49,240 bases of DNA from Oscillospiraceae bacterium (lineage in GTDB: Bacteria > Bacillota > Clostridia > Oscillospirales > UBA929): contig JAIRWH010000023.1 of assembly GCA_031253545.1 (NCBI GenBank), forward strand, positions 1 to 49,240. Reading direction: 5' to 3'. Below are positions 9,409 through 16,865 of this stretch, one piece after another. A program made the translations under genes and the position numbers. The notes under the pieces were generated by a model. The model was given only the letters and a program-made list of their open reading frames with translations. It was not told where the DNA came from and did not search any database. Each line of letters starts with the position of its first letter. Positions within the stretch are counted from its first letter, which is position 1.

Positions 9409-10332
9409 CTATCTCAATTTTTCGGCGTATCTCAATGTGGCGCTGCGAACGCGCGGGTTGCGCAGGATTTCGGCCTCGCCCGGTGTTTGCCGCGTTTGCT
9501 TGGTGAGCGCGGGTTTCCCGCCGCATACGCACGCGGGGAACGAGGGCGGGCACACGCAAGGGGCGGAGAGGGCGGTGAAGATGTTCTTTACCAAACGGTC
9601 TTCCAGCGAATGGAAGGTGACGACCGCGACGCGGGAAGAGGGGGAAAGCAAAGCGACGATGTCGCCCAGCGCGCGCTCTAACGCGGTCAGTTCGTCGTTT
9701 ACTGCGATACGCAACGCTTGGAAGGTTTTTTTGGCAGGATGCCCGTCTTGTCTCCTTGCCTTGGCGGGCAGCGCGGAGAGGATGATGTCCGCAAGCTGCG
9801 CGGTGGTGTCAATGGGGCGGTGTTTCACGATGGCCTTTGCCAACAGGCGCGCGTGGCGTTCTTGGCCGTAACGGAGGATAATGTCCGCGATGTCTTCTTC
9901 GGACCGGCCATTCACAATGGCGCGCGCGTTGTTTTCCGCGTCCGTATCCATGCGCATGTCCAACGGTCCGTTGTGCCGGTAAGAGAATCCGCGCGAGGGT
10001 TCATCGAATTGGAGCGAGGAAACGCCTATGTCTAAGACGCAGCCATCGAGGCTTGTGACGGACAGGCGCTCTAACTCCGATTTGATATGGCGGAAGTCGC
10101 ACCGAAGGAATGTGATTGCCGAGCCGAAGCGCGAGAGCCGCTTTTCGGATAAACGCAAGGCTTGTCCGTCTTTGTCCACGCAGATTAGCCTTCCGCCTTT
10201 CAGCCTTTTGGCAATCGCTTCGCTGTGACCCCCTAAGCCGACCGTGGCATCTAAGTATGTGCCTTCGCCGTTTATGCGCAGGGCCGCGATAACTTCCGCG
10301 CACATGGCCGGTATGTGGACATAAGGCTCCAC
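9409..10332 (-). CDS. rsmH: RsmH, 16S rRNA (cytosine(1402)-N4)-methyltransferase
   Basis: S-adenosylmethionine-dependent enzyme (older name MraW) that N4-methylates C1402 in the decoding centre of 16S rRNA. The 307-residue product begins with the conserved HIPAMCAEVI and carries the SAM-binding loop DATVGLGGHSEAI near residue 28, VLDIGVSSLQFD near residue 98, and the C-terminal TFHSLEDRLVK and RNPRVRSATLR segments. Second gene of the cluster, 3 bases after mraZ. Confidence 0.97.
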   Translation of the reverse strand: MEPYVHIPAMCAEVIAALRINGEGTYLDATVGLGGHSEAIAKRLKGGRLICVDKDGQALRLSEKRLSRFGSAITFLRCDFRHIKSELERLSVTSLDGCVLDIGVSSLQFDEPSRGFSYRHNGPLDMRMDTDAENNARAIVNGRSEEDIADIILRYGQERHARLLAKAIVKHRPIDTTAQLADIILSALPAKARRQDGHPAKKTFQALRIAVNDELTALERALGDIVALLSPSSRVAVVTFHSLEDRLVKNIFTALSAPCVCPPSFPACVCGGKPALTKQTRQTPGEAEILRNPRVRSATLRYAEKLR

Positions 10333-10335
10333 GGC

Positions 10336-10737
10336 TCAGAAACCGAGCGAGTTAAAAATCTCCGCGAGTTCTTCGGCGGGCTCTTGCTGTTTTTCCTCCC
10401 ATTTCCGGCTGCACCATATCTCCGCGTGGTTGCCCATGCCCACAATGGTGACGGATTTTACCAAAGACGCGTGGTCGCGCAGTTTCTGCGTGAGCAGTAT
10501 GCGCCCTTGGGAGTCCGATTCGCATTTGTATGCCGTGGGGAACAAAACGCGCCGGGCGGATATGGGCATTTGGCTGACTTTTTGCACCAGCCTTTCCCAG
10601 TTTTCCGGCGAGTAGACGAAGAGACAGCCGTCTAAACCCTTGCAGACGTAGAAAGATTCGCCGAGCTCCTCCCTGAGCTTGACCGGCATGAAGAGCCGCC
10701 CCTTCGCGTCTACGTTGTGGTTGTACTCGCCTGTCAT
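10336..10737 (-). CDS. mraZ: MraZ, transcriptional regulator of the dcw cluster
   Basis: AbrB-like ring-forming DNA-binding protein that in other bacteria controls the division and cell wall cluster it heads. The 133 residues contain two copies of the swapped-hairpin module, around DAKGRLFMPVKLRE (residues 10-23) and DSQGRILLTQKLRD (near residue 75), with the basic residues that contact DNA. The start codon lies 46 bases from a consensus promoter, with three 10-bp repeats resembling MraZ boxes in between. Confidence 0.95.
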   Translation of the reverse strand: MTGEYNHNVDAKGRLFMPVKLREELGESFYVCKGLDGCLFVYSPENWERLVQKVSQMPISARRVLFPTAYKCESDSQGRILLTQKLRDHASLVKSVTIVGMGNHAEIWCSRKWEEKQQEPAEELAEIFNSLGF

Positions 10738-10740
10738 CTC

Positions 10741-10770
10741 TTTCCTCTACTTTCCTCCACTATTCCCCAC
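10741..10770 (-). promoter_or_regulatory. Candidate MraZ box array in the mraZ leader
   Basis: On the minus strand the mraZ leader holds three pentamers at 10-bp spacing: TGGGG, TGGAG and TAGAG, each followed by a 5-base A-rich spacer. Known MraZ operators are direct TGGGN repeats with 5-base spacers. The array lies downstream of the -10 element and the second and third copies contain the purine-rich ribosome binding region, so MraZ binding could block elongation or initiation. Two of the three copies deviate from consensus. Confidence 0.5.
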
Positions 10771-10782
10771 TTCTATGTACCG

Positions 10783-10811
10783 AGTATACACCGACGCTTA
10801 AAATAATGCAA
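10783..10811 (-). promoter_or_regulatory. SigA-type promoter of the mraZ-ftsQ operon
   Basis: Minus-strand TTGCAT (10806-10811) and TATACT (10783-10788) are separated by 17 bp. A/T-rich sequence continues upstream of the -35 (about 10812-10850), as expected for an UP element. The next eight genes follow with gaps of a few bases or with overlaps. Confidence 0.75.
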
Positions 10812-10918
10812 TACTTTTTCTCAAAAATTTTTTATATTTTTCGCAATAACCCCGCACTATTGTTCGATTATCGGCAATATTTACATAATAGATACATATG
10901 TTCGAGCAACAAAAACAA

Positions 10919-10954
10919 ATATAGTGGGTACCTTTAATAAAGTACCCACTATAT
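10919..10954 (-). terminator. Rho-independent terminator after the ptsH-uvrC-rsmD-coaD operon
   Basis: A perfect inverted repeat with 13-base arms (ATATAGTGGGTAC and GTACCCACTATAT) encloses a 10-base loop. On the minus strand it is followed by a T-rich tail (TTGTTTTTGTTG), and it lies about 60 bases past the last gene of the operon at 11013. The stem is A/T-rich at its base, so strength is uncertain. The rest of the 275-base gap to mraZ holds only the mraZ promoter and A/T-rich sequence. Confidence 0.6.
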
Positions 10955-11012
10955 ATATGTTATTAACCGCGTTGACACCGAACGGCGAACAACAGTACGT
11001 GTTTTTTGCGCG

Positions 11013-11495
11013 CTATTCCCCGCTGACCGCTTTGTGCCTTGCGGCGTTGCGAAACTCGGAGCGCGTGTGGATTACCTCGTTGCGCGCGGTATTGATGGAT
11101 TCTTCCGTGCGGCGGAGGAGGTCGTCTACATAGGAATTGGTGCTCTTCTTGATGGCTTTGTCTTTTTGCTCGGCTTCGCTGAGCAAGTCGTGGGCTTTCT
11201 TCTTCGCCGCCATGAGTATATCGTGTTCGCTTGTGAGGCGTTTGGCAAGCTCCTCCGCGTTATGGCGGATAACCTCGGCATCGCGCTTTGCCTTGGCGAG
11301 TATCTGCGCCTCGTCTTGCGCTATGCGCTTGGCATCTTTGAGATAGCCCGGCATGGAGGCGATGATTTCGTCGAGCAGGGCGAGCGCTTTGTCTTTGTCT
11401 ATGAAGCACCTGTCGCTTGAAAGCGGCAGGGTAAACGCGTCGTTTACCATGTTGTACAGCTTCGCGAGGAGCTCGTCCACGTCGTGATGGTTCAT
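11013..11495 (-). CDS. Coiled-coil protein of unknown function downstream of coaD
   Basis: A 160-residue, soluble, highly charged protein with no signal peptide or membrane segment. From about residue 50 on it is almost entirely helical with heptad-like spacing (DAKRIAQDEAQILAKAKRD, HNAEELAKRLTSEHD), resembling DivIVA-type or V-ATPase subunit E/stalk-type coiled coils. Clostridial genomes often carry a comparable uncharacterised gene next to coaD, sometimes labelled ATPase, but no nucleotide-binding motif is visible here. The ATG at 11495 overlaps the coaD stop as ATGA, so the two are probably co-translated. Last gene of its operon. Function unknown. Confidence 0.8.
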   Translation of the reverse strand: MNHHDVDELLAKLYNMVNDAFTLPLSSDRCFIDKDKALALLDEIIASMPGYLKDAKRIAQDEAQILAKAKRDAEVIRHNAEELAKRLTSEHDILMAAKKKAHDLLSEAEQKDKAIKKSTNSYVDDLLRRTEESINTARNEVIHTRSEFRNAARHKAVSGE

Positions 11496-11986
11496 AGGGC
11501 ACCACCGGTATTGCACAGTTTTCGGAGCACCCGCTCCTCCACGCAGACGGGCACAAGACCCGTGATGCAGCCGCCGAGCCTCGCGACTTCCTTGACGACG
11601 CTGGAGCTGAGGTATTGGTGCTGCTCCGCCGCCGTGAGGAAAACCGTGTCCATTTGGCGGTTGAGGCGGCGGTTGATGAGAGCCATTTGGAACTCCTGCT
11701 CGAAGTCGCTCATGGCGCGAAGGCCTTTGACGGCGACATCGGCGTTGACCTCGCGGATAAAGTCCGCGAGCAGCTTGTCGGAGTACATAACGACGGTGTT
11801 GGGGATATGGGCTAAGCTGAGGAGCAGCATTTCCACGCGTTCCGTGGTGGAGAAGAGCGACATTTTTTTGGAATTGTGCATGACCGCCACAATCAGCTTG
11901 TCGAACAACGCGGCCGCCCTTTCGATGATGTCTATATGACCCATGGTCACGGGGTCGAAACTGCCGGGGCAAATCGCGGTCTTCAT
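11492..11986 (-). CDS. coaD: CoaD, phosphopantetheine adenylyltransferase
   Basis: Transfers the AMP moiety of ATP to 4'-phosphopantetheine to give dephospho-CoA, the penultimate step of coenzyme A synthesis. The 164-residue protein starts with the nucleotidyltransferase signature PGSFDPVTMGHIDII, containing the TxGH form of the HxGH motif, and has the second motif YLSSSVVKEVARLGG near residue 127. Length and both motifs match the bacterial PPAT family. It overlaps rsmD upstream and the coiled-coil gene downstream by 4 bases each. Confidence 0.97.
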   Translation of the reverse strand: MKTAICPGSFDPVTMGHIDIIERAAALFDKLIVAVMHNSKKMSLFSTTERVEMLLLSLAHIPNTVVMYSDKLLADFIREVNADVAVKGLRAMSDFEQEFQMALINRRLNRQMDTVFLTAAEQHQYLSSSVVKEVARLGGCITGLVPVCVEERVLRKLCNTGGAL

Positions 11987-12537
11987 TCGGCATTACCACC
12001 TTCGTGCGTGAGAATCGAGATTCTCTTTATTCCGTGGCGCTTGGAAACCGAGAGCCGCCAGCCTTCGGCAAGCGGAAGGGGTTCGCCCGCGCCGTGTTCA
12101 CAGACTATTATACCATCCGGCGCGAGAATGTCAAACAGCGCGAGCGCGCGGAGCGTTTGCGGGAGCAGCGTGGAGGCGTAGGGCGGGTCCGCGAACACCA
12201 CGCCGAAGCTCTCGCGCGAAACCCGTATGTAGCGCAGCGCGTCGGTTTTTTCGACGAGAAAGCCGCTTGTCACGCCTAAGGATGCTAAGTTACGGCGGAC
12301 GGTGGCGACGGCGCGGGGGCAACTGTCTACAAACACGGCGCGCGCCGCTCCCCCGCTGAGCGCCTCGATGCCGAGCTGGCCGCTGCCGCAGAAAAGGTCG
12401 AGCACGTTTTGCCCTTGCAACGAAAACCGGATGATGTTGAACATGCTTTCTTTGACTATGGAAGCGGTCGGCCTTGTGCGCAGACCCTTCGGGGCGGCGA
12501 GCGAACCGCCTTTGTATAAGCCCGTGATGACCCTCAT
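11983..12537 (-). CDS. rsmD: RsmD, 16S rRNA (guanine(966)-N2)-methyltransferase
   Basis: SAM-dependent methyltransferase acting on G966 of 16S rRNA during small-subunit assembly. The 184-residue product starts MRVITGLYKGGSLAAPKG, followed by RTRPTASIVKESMFNII, the SAM-binding VLDLFCGSGQLGIEALS near residue 45, and the catalytic DPPY motif in VFADPPYAS near residue 115. The ATG at 12537 overlaps the uvrC stop (ATGA). The rsmD-coaD pairing is common in Firmicutes. Confidence 0.95.
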   Translation of the reverse strand: MRVITGLYKGGSLAAPKGLRTRPTASIVKESMFNIIRFSLQGQNVLDLFCGSGQLGIEALSGGAARAVFVDSCPRAVATVRRNLASLGVTSGFLVEKTDALRYIRVSRESFGVVFADPPYASTLLPQTLRALALFDILAPDGIIVCEHGAGEPLPLAEGWRLSVSKRHGIKRISILTHEGGNAE

Positions 12538-14339
12538 GGCGACGCGCGGAAGTGGGAGCGGATTGCCGCCGCCACCGCCGCCGGCACGACGGCGGACAGT
12601 TCCTCCTCCGAGGCGCGGCTGATTTGCCCGATGCCGGAAAAATGCTCCAGCAGGGCGCGCTTCCTCGCGCCGCCTACGCCCGGTATGCCGTCTAATTCGC
12701 CCGTGAAACGGCTGCGGCGCTTGTGGTGGAACTCGGAGGCGCTGCGGTGGGTCTCTTCCTGGATTTTCGCGATGAGGGCAAAACCCGCCGGGAAGGCGGA
12801 GAGGTCTATTTCCTCGTTTTGCGGCGTGACGAGCGCCCTTGTGCGGTGCTTTTCGTTTTTTACCATGCCGAACACGGGGCAGGCGGCGTATGCGGCGGCC
12901 ACGCGGGCCGCCATTGCCGCGTGAGCCGCGCCGCCGTCCACGAGCAAAAGGTCCGGCAATTCGTCGAAGCCCGCGCTCTTTTCGGCGTAACGCCTGAAGC
13001 GTCGGGTGAGCATTTCCTCCATGGCGTGGTAATCGTCGCGACATTCCCCGTCGCGGATAATGAAGAAACGGTAAGACTTTTTCGCGGGTTTACCGTCTTG
13101 GAAGCAGGCTATGGCACCCACGCGCTCGCTCTCGCCCGTGTTGGAGATGTCCGCCGCTTCTATGCGGCGCGGCGGGCGCGCGAGACCGAGGCGCTTTTGC
13201 AGCTCCGCGAGGAGGCGGGCGGTTTTCTCTTCTTTCGCGGCGACACGTTCGGTTTCCTCGCGGGCGTTTTCTTCCGCGAGGGCGACGAGGGCCTTTTTGG
13301 TTCCCCTCGCTGGCACGGTAACGCGCGGCTTTACGCCGGTTTTCCCGTGTATGAGCAACGCGATGTCTTCCGTGTTTTCCACGGGGGCGGAGAGGAGGAT
13401 TTCTTTCGGGGCTCTGCTTCGCGCGGGGTAATATTGCGTGAGGAACGAGCCGAGCAACTCGGCGCAATCTTCCGCGTTATCGGTGAACACCATGTCGCGG
13501 GAGATGAGGTCGCCGCCTTTGTAGTGCAATACGGCGATGCCCGCCTTCGCGGAGCCTATGTGGCAGCCTATGGCATCGGTGTCGGCCATGCCGCCGCCCA
13601 CGACTATCTGGCGGCGCATGAGCGCGCCGAGGGCGCGGTGTTTGTCGCGCAGAGCCGCGGCTTTTTCGTAGAGCATGCTGTCCGACGCGGCCAGCATATC
13701 GTTTTCAATGCCCTTTATCAGCTTTTCCGCCTTGCCTTCCAGCATGGCCACGGCTTGCTTGATGACGGCGCGGTATTCTTCGCGCGACACGCCGCCCGAA
13801 CACACCGCTATGCATCGGTGTAAATGCGCTTGCAGGCAGGGCCTGCCCTTGCCGATGTCGCGCGGGAAACGGCGCGCGCACACGGGCAGGCGCAAAGCCT
13901 GCGAAAGGGCGGTTACGACGCTTTTGCTGAGCGAATAGCTGCCGTATGGCCCGAAACACACGGAACCCTCGCCCGCGTCGGCCGAGTAGGTGACGGTGAG
14001 ACTCGGGTAGGGCGAAGCCATATCCACGCGCACAAACGGGTAACCTCCGCCGTATTTGAGCAGGATATTATATCTCGGCTGATGGCGGCGGATGAGGCTG
14101 CATTCCAAAACGAGCGCCTCAAACTCGCTGCCCGCGATGATGCAGTCGAAATCCGCCACATGGGCGAGCATACGCTTGGTTTTGCCCGAATGGGCGGCGG
14201 CGGAGTGAAAATATGAGCTGACGCGGTGTTTGAGCGATTTGGCTTTTCCGACGTAGATGACCGCGCCGGAACGGGCGAGCATGAGATACACGCCGGGTTT
14301 ATTCGGGAGCGAGAGCGCTTTTTCGCGCATTTCGTCCAT
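12534..14339 (-). CDS. uvrC: UvrC, excinuclease ABC subunit C
   Basis: Nuclease of nucleotide excision repair that makes both incisions around a UvrB-marked lesion. Domains in order across 601 residues: an N-terminal GIY-YIG nuclease (KPGVYLMLARSGAVIYVGKAK), a cysteine-containing segment, a UVR motif for UvrB binding near residue 205, the RNase H-like nuclease domain (ADISNTGESERVGA and DLLLVDGGAAH), and C-terminal helix-hairpin-helix DNA-binding repeats (GIPGVGGARKRALLEHF). The start has GAGGT upstream. Position after an HPr gene and before rsmD suggests a general housekeeping operon. Confidence 0.97.
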   Translation of the reverse strand: MDEMREKALSLPNKPGVYLMLARSGAVIYVGKAKSLKHRVSSYFHSAAAHSGKTKRMLAHVADFDCIIAGSEFEALVLECSLIRRHQPRYNILLKYGGGYPFVRVDMASPYPSLTVTYSADAGEGSVCFGPYGSYSLSKSVVTALSQALRLPVCARRFPRDIGKGRPCLQAHLHRCIAVCSGGVSREEYRAVIKQAVAMLEGKAEKLIKGIENDMLAASDSMLYEKAAALRDKHRALGALMRRQIVVGGGMADTDAIGCHIGSAKAGIAVLHYKGGDLISRDMVFTDNAEDCAELLGSFLTQYYPARSRAPKEILLSAPVENTEDIALLIHGKTGVKPRVTVPARGTKKALVALAEENAREETERVAAKEEKTARLLAELQKRLGLARPPRRIEAADISNTGESERVGAIACFQDGKPAKKSYRFFIIRDGECRDDYHAMEEMLTRRFRRYAEKSAGFDELPDLLLVDGGAAHAAMAARVAAAYAACPVFGMVKNEKHRTRALVTPQNEEIDLSAFPAGFALIAKIQEETHRSASEFHHKRRSRFTGELDGIPGVGGARKRALLEHFSGIGQISRASEEELSAVVPAAVAAAIRSHFRASP

Positions 14340-14398
14340 GGCGAAACCTCAAGGAGGCGCGGAGCGGAGCCGACGGATGCCGGCCGACGCGGCGCGCG

Positions 14399-14662
14399 TC
14401 ACTCCGAAAAATTGGAAACGATGAGGTCGCACAGCGCCTTGACGGCTTCCGCCTCGTCGGCGCCGTCGGCGATGATGGTGATGGAAGTGCCTTTGATGAT
14501 GCCGAGCGAGAGCACGCCGAGCAGGCTTTTGGCGTTGATGCGGCGGTCTTCTTTTTCCACCCATACGGAGCACTTAAACTCGTTCGCTTTCTGTATGAAG
14601 AAAGTGGCGGGGCGGGCGTGGAGTCCGACTTGGTTGTTTACCAGAACTTCTTGCGACAGCAT
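14399..14662 (-). CDS. ptsH: HPr phosphocarrier protein of the PTS
   Basis: Small phosphocarrier of 87 residues. It has both regulatory sites of Gram-positive HPr: the phosphoenolpyruvate-dependent histidine His15 in VGLHARPATF, and Ser46 in NAKSLLGVLSLGI, the HPr kinase site used in catabolite repression. The presence of His15 argues against Crh, which lacks it. No enzyme I or sugar-specific PTS genes are nearby, so the role may be mainly regulatory. The ATG at 14662 has AGGGGTG upstream and a strong promoter precedes it. Confidence 0.93.
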   Translation of the reverse strand: MLSQEVLVNNQVGLHARPATFFIQKANEFKCSVWVEKEDRRINAKSLLGVLSLGIIKGTSITIIADGADEAEAVKALCDLIVSNFSE

Positions 14663-14697
14663 ATGTATGCACCCCTTTGCTAAGACTGTATTGCTAT

Positions 14698-14726
14698 ATG
14701 ATACAGCAAAGGCGGCAAAGCGTCAA
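14698..14726 (-). promoter_or_regulatory. SigA-type promoter of the ptsH-uvrC-rsmD-coaD operon
   Basis: Minus-strand TTGACG (14721-14726) and TATCAT (14698-14703) are spaced 17 bp apart, about 35 bases upstream of the ptsH start codon. Confidence 0.75.
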
Positions 14727-14844
14727 CTGTTTTTTTGCCAAAGCGCGTAACCGACGCTGCCGACGGTGTGCCGCAGAGGCGCCGCACGGGCGACAGACAG
14801 CCGCAATCCGAACGGAAAGACATCCGCCTCTTTTTGCGCGGGCG

Positions 14845-14873
14845 TTGTGTTTTGTTCCCGCGTGTGGTACTCT
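14845..14873 (+). promoter_or_regulatory. Putative promoter of the SWIM/MoxR/VWA cassette
   Basis: Plus-strand TTGTGT (14845-14850) and TACTCT (14868-14873) with a 17-bp spacer, 22 bases before the SWIM gene start. Both elements deviate from consensus. It is the only plausible promoter in the 233-base divergent gap with ptsH. Confidence 0.5.
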
Positions 14874-14895
14874 ACACTTATGGGGGGTGTGCTTT

Positions 14896-16170
14896 ATGAC
14901 CTTGAGCGAGGCGTGGGTTTTGTCCGCCGCGCCGAGCGCGGAAACGGCGAAAAAGGCGCGCGCGCTTGTGGGGGGAGTACACGACGCGCATATATCCCGC
15001 GACGGCAATCTGCTTTTTGCCGAGTGCCGCGGCAGCGACACGAAAGAGTATGCCGTGTCGGCGGATTTTTTGCCCCCCTCCCCCGTGTATCGCTGCTCCT
15101 GCCCGTCAAGGCAAAGCCCGTGCAAGCACGCCGTGGCGCTTATGCTTTCTTACGCCGCGGACGCGGGGGGTTTTACCCTCGCGGACGAACCCGCGTATGC
15201 GACAAATCGGAGAGAAAAACTCCGGGGGCATGAAACCCCCAAGCCGCGAAAGACCAATATGGCGCGCGCGGCCAAAAAGGCGGCGCTGCAGGCTATGGGG
15301 CTTAAAACCGCCATGGATATTGCCGAGGCGTTGATTGGCGGCGGTTTGGGCGCGGTGACGCAGAAGAGGGTGTATGAATTGCGGGAAAGGTGCCGATACC
15401 TTGCCGGTTGCTATTTGCCGGGTATATGCGCCGAACTGTTGGCGATATTGCAAAACCACGCCGCCGCCTATGACACGCTGCCGGAGTTTTATGCCCAATG
15501 CACGAAAGCGCGGGCGTATTTCTTGGAAAAGGCCGAAAATCCCCTCGTTATCAATGCCGAATTGGAAACATATTGCGGCTTTGCGTGGAGACTGTCTGAA
15601 TTGAAACAGCTTGGTTTTTATTCGGAAAACGCGAGGCTCATGCAGTATTACTTCGAGGTGCGCGACAACGAGGCTTCGCGGGAGATAGAGGAGACGGGCT
15701 ACTGGTTTGAGCTCAACACCGGGGAAATGTTTATAACGCAGAACAAACGCCCTTACCGCGCGCTGCGGTATACGCGCGAGGAAAGCCCTTGCCACGGCGT
15801 GGTGTCTGTGCCGTGCCTGTACCGCTACCCCCTGCGCTCCCGTGTGCGTTGGGAGAGCTACACGCTCTCGCAGCCCGCCGCCGCCGACTACGCCTTGCTG
15901 CTTTCCCGCGCGGGCGACACCGTGGATACAAGCGGCGATGTGGCGTATTTGCGTATCGGGGCGCTTTCCGAGAGCGAGGACGGCAATGTGTGGCTCACGT
16001 GCGGCGACGGGAGGCTTATCCGGCTCGCGTCCGCCGCCTTCGCGCGAAAGGAGCACACGGCGCTGTTTGCCAAACTTATACCCGACGCAGAAAACAGGAT
16101 AATGGCTCTGCCGCTGGCTTATGTGTGCGAGAGCGGCATAACCCGCGCCGCGACGACCCGCAAGGCGTGA
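14896..16170 (+). CDS. SWIM zinc-finger domain protein
   Basis: A 424-residue cytoplasmic protein with a SWIM-type zinc finger at about residues 62-78: CSCPSRQSPCKH fits the CxCxnCxH pattern. SWIM fingers bind DNA or proteins. After the finger come a basic stretch, helical segments, and a C-terminal half rich in beta-like segments without a recognisable domain. The ATG at 14896 follows GGGGGG at 8 bases. It heads a four-gene plus-strand cassette in which each gene overlaps the next, flanked by two minus-strand operons. SWIM proteins next to MoxR ATPase, VWA and DUF5682-type genes occur in other bacteria; I know of no established biochemical role for the set. The stop overlaps the next start as GTGA. 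Confidence 0.85.
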   Translation: MTLSEAWVLSAAPSAETAKKARALVGGVHDAHISRDGNLLFAECRGSDTKEYAVSADFLPPSPVYRCSCPSRQSPCKHAVALMLSYAADAGGFTLADEPAYATNRREKLRGHETPKPRKTNMARAAKKAALQAMGLKTAMDIAEALIGGGLGAVTQKRVYELRERCRYLAGCYLPGICAELLAILQNHAAAYDTLPEFYAQCTKARAYFLEKAENPLVINAELETYCGFAWRLSELKQLGFYSENARLMQYYFEVRDNEASREIEETGYWFELNTGEMFITQNKRPYRALRYTREESPCHGVVSVPCLYRYPLRSRVRWESYTLSQPAAADYALLLSRAGDTVDTSGDVAYLRIGALSESEDGNVWLTCGDGRLIRLASAAFARKEHTALFAKLIPDAENRIMALPLAYVCESGITRAATTRKA

Positions 16171-16865
16171 AAGAGACCCTTGCCGGAAAACTGGACGGCG
16201 AACTGCGCCGTATAGCCGCTGCGGGCGCGGGGAAGGCCTTGGGCAATTACCGCCTCGAAAGGCTTGCCGAGAGCGCGAAGGGCACCGAGTTTGAGGACTT
16301 GCTGCGCTTGTTGCTTGAAAGCGGCGACGCGGGGGACTTTTTGCGCCTGGCGCGTCTTGTGGGCGAGCGCTTGCGCCTTTCGGCGACAACCGAGCCGGAA
16401 CGCGCGCCCAAACTTGCGCCGCTGAGATATGCCGACATCGGCGAATATGTGAGCGCCGAGGGTGTGCGGGCGCGCGCCGACGATTTTGAGTATCTCGCGG
16501 GGCTTTTTGCGCGGCTGTATGACGCGAACCTGCAACGCGAGGATATACTGTATGCCGAGTGCCTGCTTATTCCCGCCATAGCCGCCCACGGCACAAGGCG
16601 GGCGCTTGAAGCGCTCGACGGGCTGCTTGACAGGTGCCTGCAACCGGGTCTGACGGCCGCGCTTGCTTTGGAACTGGAAACGGCGGATGTGTTTTACGAG
16701 AAATACAAAGACCGCGACATACGCGAGGTTTTGCACCGCAAGCTGCTGTGCGGGGAAACGGCGCCCGACAGCCTGGACGGGCGTTGGCGCGCCCTCTACG
16801 CCGAGAGGGGCGACGAGCTGATGGTTTTGCTCACTTCGGGAAAAGGAGTTGTGGCCGTTGAGTGA
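16167..16865 (+). CDS. Helical protein of unknown function in the MoxR/VWA cassette
   Basis: A 232-residue protein of predicted all-helical character without signal peptide, membrane segment or recognised motif. Alternating charged and Ala/Leu-rich stretches (DFLRLARLVGERLRLS, GTRRALEALDGLLDRC) suggest HEAT-like helical hairpins. The start is GTG at 16167, overlapping the SWIM gene stop (GTGA). In related gene neighbourhoods this slot is often held by a longer DUF5691-type protein, and this could be a short counterpart; that is a guess from position. It may act as an adaptor for the ATPase encoded next. The end overlaps the next gene by 8 bases. Confidence 0.75.
   Translation: MKETLAGKLDGELRRIAAAGAGKALGNYRLERLAESAKGTEFEDLLRLLLESGDAGDFLRLARLVGERLRLSATTEPERAPKLAPLRYADIGEYVSAEGVRARADDFEYLAGLFARLYDANLQREDILYAECLLIPAIAAHGTRRALEALDGLLDRCLQPGLTAALALELETADVFYEKYKDRDIREVLHRKLLCGETAPDSLDGRWRALYAERGDELMVLLTSGKGVVAVE

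Noticed and set aside
15106-16389. 427-codon minus-strand frame opposite the SWIM gene
   Set aside because: The composition is Arg/His-rich and motif-free, it spans the junction of two plus-strand genes, and no ribosome binding site precedes it.
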